Below are positions 10,861 to 19,796 of a DNA stretch of 64,000 nt, one piece after another. The translations under genes and the position numbers were made by a program. Within the stretch, counting starts at the first letter, position 1, and every line of letters starts with the position of its first letter. This DNA comes from an uncultured Ralstonia sp. GTDB taxonomy: Bacteria > Pseudomonadota > Gammaproteobacteria > Burkholderiales > Burkholderiaceae. The notes beneath the pieces were generated by a model, which worked only from the letters and a program-made list of their open reading frames with translations, had not been told where the DNA came from and ran no database searches. The stretch is taken from contig CAJXMR010000001.1 of the NCBI GenBank assembly GCA_913056305.1, positions 1 through 64,000 on the forward strand, given 5' to 3'.

Positions 10861-12285
10861 ATGAAGCTCTATGAGAAGTTCGCGGACGACCTCGAGAAGC
10901 TGATCCGGCAAGGGGTCTACCGCCACGGCGACCGCGTCCCATCGGTGCGCCAGGCCAGCCAGCAGCACCGCATCAGCATCACCACGGTGATCCACGCCTA
11001 CCTGCTGCTTGAGAGCCGTGGCTTGCTGGCGAGCCGCCCCCAGTCGGGCTATTTCGTGAACCTGCAGCTCAGCAATGGCGAACGGCAGTTGCGCGATCTG
11101 CAGCCGTCGAAGCCGGTCGCCATCTCGTCGTCGGTCGACGTGAGCCGGCTGGTGCTCTCGACGCTGCGCGCGATCGGCACCGACGATGCCATCCCGCTTG
11201 GCTCGCCGTATCCCGACCCCAGCCTGTTCCCGTTTGAGAAGCTCAATCGCTACGCCTATACGGCCGGCCGCGAAAAGGCGCTGTGGGGCGTGACTGCCGC
11301 GCTGCCGCCCGGCAATCCGAGGCTCGTGCGCCAGATTGCGCGCCGCTACCTCGAGAACGGCATGCCGGTCGACCCCAACGAGATCATCGTCACCGTGGGC
11401 GCAACGGAGGCCATCAACCTGTGCCTGCAGGCGGTCGCCAAGCCTGGCGACGTGATTGCCGTCGAGTCGCCGACGTTCTACGCCATGCTGCACGCAATCG
11501 AGCGCATGGGCATGAAGGCGATCGAGGTGTCGACGCATCCGGAATACGGCATCGACATCGCGGCGCTGGAAGCCATCGTGAAATCGCAGCGGATTGCCGC
11601 GTGCATGGTCATGCCCAACTTCCAGAACCCGCTGGGCTTCCAGATGCCCGATGAGCGCAAGCGCGAGCTGGTCGAATTCCTGACCAAGGTGGACATTCCC
11701 ATCATCGAAAACGGCGTCTACAACGAGCTGTACTACGGCAACGCACACCCGAGCAGCCTGAAGTCCTATGACAAGAAGGGGCTGGTGCTGCACTGCTCGT
11801 CGTTCTCGAAAAGCCTGACGGCGGCGTACCGCATCGGCTGGGCGCTGCCGGGCCGCTATCGGGATCAGGTGGAGAAGCTCAAGTTCCTGAACACACTGAC
11901 AACGCCGACGATCCCGCAGCTCGCCATCGCGGAATTCCTGGAGCACGACGGTTACGAGCATCACCTGCGGCGCGTGCGCAAGGCCTACGCGCAGCAGGCC
12001 AACCTGATGCGGGCGATGGTGTCGCGGTTCTTTCCCGAAGGCACGCGCATGTCCAGCCCGGCCGGCGGCTACGTGCTGTGGGTCGAGCTGCCGCCCAAGG
12101 TGGACGCAATGCGCCTCTACCAGCTCGCACTGGAGCGCGGCATCACCATCGGGCCCGGCTACATGTTCTCGATCTCGGACACGTACCGGCATTGCATCCG
12201 GCTCAACTACAGCAGCGCGTGGTCGAGCGAGATCGAGCAGGCGGTGATCACCGTCGGCAAGCTCGTCGCGATGTGCAACCGCTAG
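10861..12285 (+). CDS. MocR/GntR-type PLP-dependent transcriptional regulator
   Basis: A 474-residue protein with an N-terminal GntR winged helix (residues ~1-70, including GDRVPSVRQASQQHRISITT) joined to a fold-type I aminotransferase domain. The PLP lysine is Lys317 in SSFSKSLTAAYRIGW, and NFQNPLGF is the usual NxxNPxG-like motif. MocR proteins use PLP or its aldimine as effector and bind direct repeats. I chose the ATG at 10861 over one at 10837 because GGGAGCG precedes it at good spacing and the winged helix starts there. It faces the first FdhF/YdeP gene convergently with only 25 bases between them. The likely targets are the Mo-cofactor and FdhF/YdeP genes that share its promoter motif. 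Confidence 0.88.
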   Translation: MKLYEKFADDLEKLIRQGVYRHGDRVPSVRQASQQHRISITTVIHAYLLLESRGLLASRPQSGYFVNLQLSNGERQLRDLQPSKPVAISSSVDVSRLVLSTLRAIGTDDAIPLGSPYPDPSLFPFEKLNRYAYTAGREKALWGVTAALPPGNPRLVRQIARRYLENGMPVDPNEIIVTVGATEAINLCLQAVAKPGDVIAVESPTFYAMLHAIERMGMKAIEVSTHPEYGIDIAALEAIVKSQRIAACMVMPNFQNPLGFQMPDERKRELVEFLTKVDIPIIENGVYNELYYGNAHPSSLKSYDKKGLVLHCSSFSKSLTAAYRIGWALPGRYRDQVEKLKFLNTLTTPTIPQLAIAEFLEHDGYEHHLRRVRKAYAQQANLMRAMVSRFFPEGTRMSSPAGGYVLWVELPPKVDAMRLYQLALERGITIGPGYMFSISDTYRHCIRLNYSSAWSSEIEQAVITVGKLVAMCNR

Positions 12286-12310
12286 CGGACCGCATGCACG
12301 CCCCTCGGGG

Positions 12311-14587
12311 CTAAGCCGGCTCCGAGCGCAGCACGCGCACCGGCACGGATTTGTAGGACGGCGTGCCGCTCTCCTTGTCGATGTAGTCGAGCGGCACCAG
12401 CACGTTCGCCTCCGGGTAGTACGCCCCGACTGAGCCGCGCGCAATGCTGTAGGCGATGGCGGTGAGCTTCTCCAGCCGCATCGTCCTGCCCGACACGATC
12501 GTCTCGATGTCGACCAGATCGCCGTGCTCCAGCCCGCGCGCGGTCATGTCGGCTTCGTTCATAAACAGCATGTCGCGCCGCCCGAACACACCGCGATAGC
12601 GATCATCCAGCGCATAGATCGTCGTGTTGTACTGGTCGTGGCTGCGCAGCGTGATGAGCCGCAGCACATGTTCGCCGCCGAACACATCGGCGTCTTCCTT
12701 CACCCCGCCGTACACCGAGAACATCGCCTTGCCTGATGCCGTCGGCCATTGGCGCTCGGTCGGCGGCAGCGGCAGGCGGAAGCCGCCGGGCGTGCGGATA
12801 CGTGTGTTGAACTGCTCAAATCCGGGCACGGTCTTTTCGATCAGGTCGCGGATCCGGTCGTAGTCGGCCACCAGCTCCGCCCACGGCACCTTGCTGTTCG
12901 GCAGCGTCGCCTGGGCCATGCCCGCGACGATTGCAGGTTCGGAGCGCAGGTGCTCCGACGCGGGTGTGAGCCTCCCGGCCGACGCGTGGACCATCGACAT
13001 CGAGTCTTCAACCGTCACCGATTGCGGGCCACCCGCCTGCACATCCAGCTCCGTACGCCCGAGACACGGGAACACGTACGTCTCCTTCGCCACCAGCAGA
13101 TGCGACCGGTTGAGTTTGGTCCCGACATGCACGCTCAGATCGAGTTTGCCCATGGCCGGAAAGCTCTGCTCCGGATCGGGCAGCGCGACCGCAAAGTTGC
13201 CGCCCAGGCAGATCAGGGCCTTTGCCTTGCCATCGACCATGGCCTGCATCGCGTTGACGGCATCGTGGCCGTGCTGCGCGGGCGGCTTGAAGCCAAGCAC
13301 GGCCTCGATGTTCTTCAGGAAGCTGGCCGACGGCTTCTCGGTAATGCCCACCGTGCGGTTCCCCTGCACGTTGGAATGGCCGCGCAACGGGCAGATGCCC
13401 GCGCCGGGCTTGCCAAAGTTACCGCGCATCAGCAGCAGGTTGGCGATCAGGCGGACATTGGCCGTGCCCTTGTTGTGCTGGGTGACGCCCATGCCGTAGG
13501 TGACGATGGTCGCGTTGGACTTGGCATAGGCCGCCGCCACCTGCTCCAGCTCGGCGCGGGTCAGCCCGCTGGCCTTCTCGATGTCGGTCCAGGTCGCGGC
13601 TTCCAGCTCTGCCGCAAAGGCCTCGAAACCCTGCGTGTGCATGGCGATGAAGTCGCGGTCGAGCACGTCGCCCTGCGCGGCCTCCATGGCGAGCAGCGCC
13701 TTCATGATGCCGATCAGCGCGGCCGCGTCGCCGCCACCATCCACCTGGAAGTAGGTCGAGGCGATCCGGGTCGAGCCGTAGGTCGCCATCTCGAGCCAGT
13801 TCTGCGGGTCCGCAAAGCGTTCGAGCGCGCGTTCGCGCAGCGGGTTGAACACGATGATCGGCACGTTGCGCCGTGACGCTTCGTGCAGCGTGCCCATCAT
13901 GCGGGGGTGATTCGTGCCGGGGTTGTGGCCGATCGAGATGATGAGTTCGCAGTGCTCGAAATCGTCCAGTGAGACGGTTCCCTTGCCGATGCCGATCGAT
14001 TGCGGCAAGCCGACGCTGGTGGGCTCGTGGCACATGTTCGAGCAGTCCGGGAAGTTGTTGGTGCCGTATTCCCGCGCGAACAGCTGGTAGAGGTAGGCGG
14101 CCTCGTTCGAGGCCCGGCCAGACGTGTAGAACTCGACGGCGTCGGGCGGCAGCCCGCGCAGGATCTCGCCGATCCGGTTGAAAGCGCCTTCCCATTCAAC
14201 GGCCCGGAAGGTGTCCTTGTCGCGGTCGTAGACCAACGGATGGGTCAGCCGGCCCATGTCTTCCAGTTCATAGTCGGAGCGCTTGAGCAATTCCGCCACC
14301 GTGGTGGTGGCGAAGAACTCCGGCGGCACCCGCTTGTTGGTCGCCTCCCAGGTCACGGCCTTGGCACCGTTCTCACAGAACTGGAAGGTGGAGCGGTGCT
14401 CTTTGTCCGGCCAGGCGCAGCCGGGGCAATCGAAGCCGGTGGGCTGGTTGGTCCGCATCAGCGTGATCGGTGCCTGGAACTTGTCCATCTGGTCATGGAT
14501 AGCCTGGGCCGTCGCCCGCAGTGCGCCCCAGCCACCGGCGGGGCCGTCGTAAGGGCGGATGCCGGGCACTTCGCGTCGAGTCGCCAT
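12311..14587 (-). CDS. FdhF/YdeP-family molybdopterin oxidoreductase, copy 1
   Basis: A 758-residue DMSO-reductase-superfamily enzyme like YdeP of E. coli and the CbbBc-type formate dehydrogenase-like proteins. Cys54, Cys57 (FDCPGCAWPD) and Cys71 probably belong to an iron-sulfur site. In NMCHEPTSVGL, Cys186-His187 aligns with the Sec140-His141 pair of E. coli FdhF, so a Cys-ligated molybdenum is expected. GHNPGTNHPR and the C-terminal RSHDQYNTTIY region bind the bis-MGD cofactor. The ATG at 14587 has a strong GGAGA before it; an earlier ATG at 14599 is possible. Physiological activity of this family is not settled; formate oxidation or an acid/redox stress role are options. The C-terminal residues end 26 bases from the MocR gene. 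Confidence 0.88.
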   Translation of the reverse strand: MATRREVPGIRPYDGPAGGWGALRATAQAIHDQMDKFQAPITLMRTNQPTGFDCPGCAWPDKEHRSTFQFCENGAKAVTWEATNKRVPPEFFATTTVAELLKRSDYELEDMGRLTHPLVYDRDKDTFRAVEWEGAFNRIGEILRGLPPDAVEFYTSGRASNEAAYLYQLFAREYGTNNFPDCSNMCHEPTSVGLPQSIGIGKGTVSLDDFEHCELIISIGHNPGTNHPRMMGTLHEASRRNVPIIVFNPLRERALERFADPQNWLEMATYGSTRIASTYFQVDGGGDAAALIGIMKALLAMEAAQGDVLDRDFIAMHTQGFEAFAAELEAATWTDIEKASGLTRAELEQVAAAYAKSNATIVTYGMGVTQHNKGTANVRLIANLLLMRGNFGKPGAGICPLRGHSNVQGNRTVGITEKPSASFLKNIEAVLGFKPPAQHGHDAVNAMQAMVDGKAKALICLGGNFAVALPDPEQSFPAMGKLDLSVHVGTKLNRSHLLVAKETYVFPCLGRTELDVQAGGPQSVTVEDSMSMVHASAGRLTPASEHLRSEPAIVAGMAQATLPNSKVPWAELVADYDRIRDLIEKTVPGFEQFNTRIRTPGGFRLPLPPTERQWPTASGKAMFSVYGGVKEDADVFGGEHVLRLITLRSHDQYNTTIYALDDRYRGVFGRRDMLFMNEADMTARGLEHGDLVDIETIVSGRTMRLEKLTAIAYSIARGSVGAYYPEANVLVPLDYIDKESGTPSYKSVPVRVLRSEPA

Positions 14588-14937
14588 GTCGATCTCCATG
14601 CGTGCCCCGGAAGCCGATGGCGCGGGGCATGCGTTGATTGCGCCGCATCGCGGCGGGGGCTGGGGTTGGTGCTCAAGCCTCGGATTCGACGGTACGCTGC
14701 GTGCGTCGCGCGAGCCCGTGTGCCTAACTTAGGCGATTGACCTCGCCGCTCCAAGATACAGTTCCGCGCCGCTGCCGCACGTGCAGCGCCCTGCGATGCA
14801 GCACAGAATGAACGGGCAGGCAGCAACAGGCGACAACGCATCGAACGTGTCGCCTGTCATGTATGGAAGGTCGGAATCTCGTGTGCTGAGGCCCCGTCGC
14901 CAGCCTCGACAGGTTGGCGCATGCGTGCCGCGATGGA
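14588..14937. other. Non-coding region between copy-1 FdhF/YdeP and the DyP gene
   Basis: About 350 bases upstream of the minus-strand FdhF/YdeP gene and downstream of the DyP gene. It carries two copies of the CTGTRYTC box on the minus strand and no supportable gene. Confidence 0.6.
14754..14806 (-). promoter_or_regulatory. Two CTGTRYTC-like boxes before copy-1 FdhF/YdeP gene
   Basis: On the minus strand CTGTGCTG lies at 14806-14799 and CTGTATCT at 14761-14754, both pointing at the gene and 45 bases apart. That matches the spacing of the pairs at 10655/10701 and 23319/23364. The proximal box is 166 bases before the chosen start codon. Confidence 0.45.
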
Positions 14938-15912
14938 CTAGGCGCCGCCTGCCGGCATGCGCTCGGCAAGGGCTTCCAGCAAGTCAGCCGAGGGGACGAA
15001 GAACAGGCTGCCCGTGACTGCTCGGCTGTAGTCCAGCAACCGGTCGTAATTGCCAGCCGGACGCCCGACAAACATGTTCTCGAGCATCTGCTCGATCGGC
15101 GCCGGCGAGCGGGCGTAGCCGATGAAGTAGGTGCCGAACTCGCCCGCGCCGGGGCGGCCGAACGGCATGTTGTCGCGTAGGATCTTCACCTCCTCGCCGT
15201 TCTCGACCAGCGTGGTCAGCGAGCTGTGCGACCAGGATGGCTTGACCTCATTGTCGAGTTCGATGTCGGACAGTTTCGTCCGGCCGATGATGCGCTCCTG
15301 CATCTCGACGGAAAGCGCATTCCATCCGGCCATGTCGTGCAGGTACTTCTGCACGATCACGTAGCTGCCGCCCGCGAACGGCGCATCCTCGTCGCCGATC
15401 ACGGTAAAGTCCACCGCTTCGCGCCCCGTCGGGTTTTCGGTGCCATCGACAAAGCCGACCATGGCGCGCTGGTCGAAGTAGCGGAAACCGTGGACTTCGT
15501 CGACTACCTTCACCGCATCGCCCAGCCTGCCGATCAGTTGCGTGGCCAGTTCGAAGCACAGATCCATGGCATCCGCACGGATGTGCAGCAGCAGATCGCC
15601 CGGGGTGGCGACGGCCACGCGCTCGCCGGCGCCGACGGTGCGAAACGGATGCAGCAACGCAGGACGTGGCGCCCCGAACAGCGCATCCCATGCGCTGGAG
15701 CCGAAGCCGCAGACACAGGACAGATTGCCGGACGGCACGCGCTTGCCGACCGAGCGGACGAGCGCCGCGACGTCTGCGCACCAGTCACGGATGGTGCCGG
15801 CATGCTCGGCGCCGGGGTTCAACGTTGCGACGATGAAGATCGCACTGCGGGTGACCGGGCCGGCAACGGCTTGCGGTTCGGGGCTCTGCGTAGGCATCGG
15901 ATCGAAATCCAT
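14938..15912 (-). CDS. DyP-type heme peroxidase
   Basis: A 324-residue dye-decolourising peroxidase, likely type B. The family signature GFVDGTENP is clear: the Asp is the distal catalytic residue. The proximal His is expected in the region VKPSWSHSSL, and an Arg follows in KILRDNMPFGR. Such enzymes reduce peroxide while oxidising phenols, dyes or porphyrin-like substrates. No Tat signal is seen, so a cytoplasmic or encapsulin-linked location is likely, though no encapsulin gene is present. Start choice is uncertain: ATG 15912 and ATG 15897 both lack a clear ribosome-binding site. It follows the bestrophin gene closely (51 bases) on the same strand. Confidence 0.88.
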   Translation of the reverse strand: MDFDPMPTQSPEPQAVAGPVTRSAIFIVATLNPGAEHAGTIRDWCADVAALVRSVGKRVPSGNLSCVCGFGSSAWDALFGAPRPALLHPFRTVGAGERVAVATPGDLLLHIRADAMDLCFELATQLIGRLGDAVKVVDEVHGFRYFDQRAMVGFVDGTENPTGREAVDFTVIGDEDAPFAGGSYVIVQKYLHDMAGWNALSVEMQERIIGRTKLSDIELDNEVKPSWSHSSLTTLVENGEEVKILRDNMPFGRPGAGEFGTYFIGYARSPAPIEQMLENMFVGRPAGNYDRLLDYSRAVTGSLFFVPSADLLEALAERMPAGGA

Positions 15913-15963
15913 GGAAGTCGGTACGGTGCACGAGCGTAGCAGAACGACGCGGCATCGCGGCAT

Positions 15964-16884
15964 CTAGGTCAGCTGATACGGCCGCTGCGGCACGGTTTCC
16001 TCCGGCAATGGGCGATCGCACAGTTCAAGAATCGACCGCTCGATCGTGCGCGTAATGGCATCGAGCGCCAGCGCATTGGGCGCGAGGCCAAAGGGCTCCG
16101 CCACCTCGTTCGCGATCGCCTCCAGCGCGATCAGCGTGTACGAGATGAACACACACAGCAGCGGCGTGAAGAATTCGGTCGAATCGACCAGGCCGAACGG
16201 GAGCAGCATGCAGTACGCATACGCCGTGCGATGCAACAGCACACCGTAGGCGAACGGGATCGGGGTGGAGGCGATCCGCTCGCACCCGCCGACTGTCTTG
16301 CCGAGTTCGTTGAGCTGGGCGTCCAGCATCCAGCGCGTCGTGTCGGAGACCGATGCCGGGCCCTGCAACTGCGCAAGCTGGTGCCGGATGTCGTTGAGGA
16401 TGACCGCCGGCCTGTAGCACTTCTGCCGCAGCGCCTCCGCCTGTCCGGCGCCGAGCAGGCGCGTGAGGTCCGGCACCGGGTCGGTCTTGCGCAGTTGATG
16501 CTTCAGCGCATAGACGAATGCGATCAGCCGGTTGGCCAGCAGGGTGCGATCGGTGGGGCTGGTGCGCTCGGGCAGGTAGCACAGGACCTGCGATGTCAGT
16601 GCGCGCGATGCGATCAGCAGATTCCCCCACAGGTGCCGCGCCTCATCGAACCGGGCATAGCTGGCAGTGTTCCGGAACGCGAGAAAGATCGCGAGCGCCA
16701 GGCCAAACAGCGTGAACGGCGTGGTGTTGAGCGGAATCTTCTCGCCCAGGATACGCCCATGCGTCAGGACGGCCAGGCTGCTGAACACCGCCATGAACAG
16801 CAGTTGCGGAATGATGGACTGCAGAACCGAGCCGTTCCAGATGAACAGCATCCGGAACCAGTTTTCCCTTGGCCGCACGATCAT
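15964..16884 (-). CDS. Bestrophin-like (YneE/UPF0187) anion channel protein
   Basis: A 306-residue membrane protein. The N-terminus MIVRPRENWFRMLFIWNGSV and the segment TPFTLFGLALAIFLAFRNTASYARFDEARHLW (partly quoted: LAFRNTASYARFDEARHLWG) match bacterial bestrophins, with four or so hydrophobic helices. Bacterial members form pentameric ion channels. The start at 16884 follows a GGGAAG ribosome-binding site; the frame upstream to 17028 overlaps cydB and is not needed. It lies 31 bases after cydB, so it is probably in the cydAB transcript, perhaps for ion balance linked to respiration (inference). Confidence 0.85.
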   Translation of the reverse strand: MIVRPRENWFRMLFIWNGSVLQSIIPQLLFMAVFSSLAVLTHGRILGEKIPLNTTPFTLFGLALAIFLAFRNTASYARFDEARHLWGNLLIASRALTSQVLCYLPERTSPTDRTLLANRLIAFVYALKHQLRKTDPVPDLTRLLGAGQAEALRQKCYRPAVILNDIRHQLAQLQGPASVSDTTRWMLDAQLNELGKTVGGCERIASTPIPFAYGVLLHRTAYAYCMLLPFGLVDSTEFFTPLLCVFISYTLIALEAIANEVAEPFGLAPNALALDAITRTIERSILELCDRPLPEETVPQRPYQLT

Positions 16885-16915
16885 GATGCTTCCCAATCCT
16901 CCTCGGTCGTGGTTG

Positions 16916-17926
16916 TCAATGGTGATAGCCGGGGTCGCCTTCGCGCACCTTGCCGCGGAATACGCGGTACTGCATGGCGTTGTAGACCAGGATGATCGGC
17001 AGAATGATGACGGTGCCGACCAACGCAAAGAGCTGGCTCGAATGGCTTGACGATGCCTGCCAGATCGTCAGCGAAGGCGGGACGATGTTCGGCCAGATGC
17101 TGATGACCAGCCCGCTGAAGCCCAGGAAGCACAGCGCAAGCGTGAGGAGGAACGGTGTGGCGTGGTGCTCCATCCGGACCGTGCGGAAGATGCCCCAGAC
17201 ACAGGCCACCACCAGGATCGGCACCGGCAGGAACCAGCCGAGGTTGCCGCTGCCGAACCAGCGATGCGCCACGGCAGGCAGGCCGATCACCGTCCAGAGG
17301 CTGACGACGGCGATGATGCCGAGCAGAACGCCCACCAGCGGCTTCATCAGCAGGCGCATCTCGCGCTGCAGGTCGCCGTCCGTCTTCATGATGAGCCAGC
17401 CGCAGCCGAGCGTGGCATAGGTGAACATCACCCCGAGACCGCAGAACACGCTGAACGGTGATAGCCAGTCGAATGCGCCGCCGACGAACCGGCCGTCGGC
17501 AATCTTGATGCCTTGCAGCAGCGACCCCAGCACGATGCCCTGGCAGAACGCCGCCAGGGCGGAGCCGCAGATGAAAGCGAGATCCCAGAGGTTCTGCGTC
17601 CGCACGGCCTTGGCCCGCAACTCGAATGCGGCACCACGGAAGATCAGCCCAACCACCATCAGGATCAGCGGCAGGTAGTTGGCCGGCAGCAGTGTCGAGT
17701 AGACCACCGGAAATGCCCCGTACAACCCGGCGCCGCCCAGCACGAGAAAGGTCTCGTTGCCGTCCCAGACCGGCGCCACCGTATTCATCATCACCTGCCG
17801 GTCGCCCTTGGACTCGAAGAACGGAAACAACAGGCCGATGCCGAGATCGAAGCCATCGAGCATCACGTAGAGAAACACGCCGAGCCCGATGATCGCGGCC
17901 CAGATGACAGGAAGATCGATGTGCAT
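16916..17926 (-). CDS. cydB: Cytochrome bd-type quinol oxidase subunit II
   Basis: A 336-residue integral membrane subunit with about eight helices. The N-terminus MHIDLPVIWAAIIGLGVFLY leading to VMLDGFDLGIGLLFPF is the typical CydB signature. With CydA it forms the quinol oxidase that reduces oxygen to water without proton pumping. ATG 17926 lies 4 bases after the cydA stop, with a GGGAGTAAGG ribosome-binding site inside the end of cydA. No cydX-like small gene follows. Confidence 0.95.
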   Translation of the reverse strand: MHIDLPVIWAAIIGLGVFLYVMLDGFDLGIGLLFPFFESKGDRQVMMNTVAPVWDGNETFLVLGGAGLYGAFPVVYSTLLPANYLPLILMVVGLIFRGAAFELRAKAVRTQNLWDLAFICGSALAAFCQGIVLGSLLQGIKIADGRFVGGAFDWLSPFSVFCGLGVMFTYATLGCGWLIMKTDGDLQREMRLLMKPLVGVLLGIIAVVSLWTVIGLPAVAHRWFGSGNLGWFLPVPILVVACVWGIFRTVRMEHHATPFLLTLALCFLGFSGLVISIWPNIVPPSLTIWQASSSHSSQLFALVGTVIILPIILVYNAMQYRVFRGKVREGDPGYHH

Positions 17927-17930
17927 GGCC

Positions 17931-19322
17931 TTACTCCCGTTCCAGCGCATCCAGGGCGCGATTGTGCAATTCGGGGTGTTTGAACGACTCAACGTGATTG
18001 CCGGCATGGGCAACCGGCCCTCGCCGCATCAGCTTCATCATGTAATAGACCCCCATCCCGAACACCACGAAGTACACGATGACGAAGATCAGCAGCGAGA
18101 CCCCGGCGAGCTGCGCGCTGACCGGCGAGACGGAATCTTCGGTACGCAGCACGCCGTAGACCGTCCAGGGCTGGCGGCCAACTTCGGTGGTGACCCATCC
18201 GGCCAGCAAGGCCACCAGCCCGGACGGCCCCATGCACAGCACGAACCACTGATACCAGCGGGTCTCGTAGAGGCGGCCGCCCTTTCTCAGCAGCACACCC
18301 AGCAGCGCTGTCAACAGCATCAGCATGCCGAGGCCCGCCATGATCCGGAACGACCAGAACACGATCGGCGAGTACGGCCGGTCTTTGGCAGGGAACTCCT
18401 TCAGGCCTCGAATTTCCCCATCCCAGCTGTGCGTCAGGATCAGGCTGCCCAGGTGCGGCACCTGCACTGCGTAGCGCGTCACTTCGGCTTCCATGTCGGG
18501 CAGGCCGAACAGGTTGAGCGACGTGCCGCCCTTCTCGCTTTCCCACAGGCCTTCGATCGCCGCGATCTTGGCCGGCTGGTACTCGCGCGTGTTCAGGCCG
18601 TGCGCGTCGCCAATGAAGATCTGGACCGGCGCGAGCAGCAGCAACAGCCACAGCGCCATGGAGAAACTGCGCTTGACGGGCTCGTCACGCCGGCCGCGCA
18701 ACAGGTGCCACGCACCGCATGCGGCCACCATGAAGCCCGCCACGATAAAAGCGGCGATCGTCATATGCGCGAGGCGGTACGGAAACGACGGGTTGAAGAC
18801 AATCTTCAGCCAGTCGACCGGAACGATGCGGCCGTTCTCGATGGCGAACCCCTGCGGCGTCTGCATGAAGCTGTTCGACGCCAGGATCCAGAATGTAGAG
18901 ATCAACGTGCCCAGCGCCACCATCAGCGTGGCGAAGAAGTGCGCGCGCGGGCTGACGCGCTGCCAGCCGAACAGCACGATGCCGAGAAAGCCGGCTTCCA
19001 GGAAGAACGCCGTCAGCACCTCGTAGTGCAGCAGCGGCCCGGTGATGTTGCCGGCCACCTGGGAGAAGCCGCTCCAGTTGGTACCAAACTCATAGGCCAT
19101 CACCACGCCCGACACCACGCCCATGCCGAAGCCGATCGCGAAGATCTTCGACCAGAACAGGAACATGTCCTTGTAGGCCTGATCTCCTGTCAGCAACCAG
19201 CGCCATTCGAGCACGGCCAGGAAGCTGGCCATGCCGATGCTGATGGCGGGAAAGACGATGTGGAAAGACACCGTGAACGCAAACTGCAACCTTGCAAGAT
19301 GGAGTGCGTCGAAGATTTCCAT
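17931..19322 (-). CDS. cydA: Cytochrome bd-type quinol oxidase subunit I, CIO-like
   Basis: A 463-residue subunit carrying the haem ligands. His21 in ARLQFAFTVSFHIVFP corresponds to the haem b595 ligand; GWVTTEVGRQPW is the conserved motif near the Met ligand region, and HGLNTREYQPAKIAAIEG is the quinol loop. The Q loop is short, as in cyanide-insensitive oxidases (CioA), so the oxidase may resist cyanide and nitric oxide. The frame reaches a TTG at 19346, but the ATG at 19322 gives the standard N-terminus. It heads cydA-cydB-bestrophin and perhaps DyP. It is divergent from fdhD, with about 470 bases between. Confidence 0.94.
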   Translation of the reverse strand: MEIFDALHLARLQFAFTVSFHIVFPAISIGMASFLAVLEWRWLLTGDQAYKDMFLFWSKIFAIGFGMGVVSGVVMAYEFGTNWSGFSQVAGNITGPLLHYEVLTAFFLEAGFLGIVLFGWQRVSPRAHFFATLMVALGTLISTFWILASNSFMQTPQGFAIENGRIVPVDWLKIVFNPSFPYRLAHMTIAAFIVAGFMVAACGAWHLLRGRRDEPVKRSFSMALWLLLLLAPVQIFIGDAHGLNTREYQPAKIAAIEGLWESEKGGTSLNLFGLPDMEAEVTRYAVQVPHLGSLILTHSWDGEIRGLKEFPAKDRPYSPIVFWSFRIMAGLGMLMLLTALLGVLLRKGGRLYETRWYQWFVLCMGPSGLVALLAGWVTTEVGRQPWTVYGVLRTEDSVSPVSAQLAGVSLLIFVIVYFVVFGMGVYYMMKLMRRGPVAHAGNHVESFKHPELHNRALDALERE

Positions 19323-19796
19323 GATTTCACTGGCTCGTGTTGACAAACGACTTCGGCATCAAGCGCGCGCCTCGTACACCAGCGTGATGATTGCGTGCCT
19401 GATCAAGCAAAGTGGGAACGCTCCTTGAGCAGGTAAATCACTCGATGACCGCGTTGGTGCGATCGCTGGAACGTGCAGGCACGGTAGCGCGATCGAGATG
19501 CGGCTTGCAATGGAATGTCGACGTGCGCGAACTGTGCTCTGCCTGACGTTCCTGATGTGTGCATCAAAAGCGCGGACGCGTATCTGGTGCCGTCACAACT
19601 GTGCTCTGTACGCCCAGAGATGAAGCGCGCTTGGCCCGCGCTTTCGCCCAGGACTGTGCTCTACATATGCACGACGATGTGTACACACAGAGCTCGCCGA
19701 GAATCGCCTAGCCTTCAGGTCACGCACCTGAGCGGGCCGGTCGTGGTGCCGCTGCCTTCGGTGCTGCTGCACCATTGGACCGCCGAGAGAGAACGC
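19323..19796. other. Divergent promoter region between cydA and fdhD
   Basis: About 470 bases without a supportable gene. The fdhD side holds three CTGTGCTC boxes and a TGTGTACACA palindrome at 19678-19687. The cydA side shows no obvious FNR-type site by eye. The fdhD frame is open upstream through most of it, but the start at 19797 is better supported. Confidence 0.6.
19532..19661 (+). promoter_or_regulatory. Three CTGTGCTC boxes before fdhD
   Basis: Identical CTGTGCTC copies start at 19532, 19599 and 19654, all on the fdhD strand, with a further CTGTACGC overlapping the second at 19606. Steps are 67 and 55 bases. The same motif precedes the MocR gene, both FdhF/YdeP genes and moaA. Confidence 0.55.

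Noticed and set aside
12300..12311. GCCCCTCGGGGC as a terminator between the MocR gene and copy-1 FdhF/YdeP
   Set aside because: The stem is 5 bp with a 2-base loop, has no T-run, and overlaps the stop codon of the minus-strand gene.
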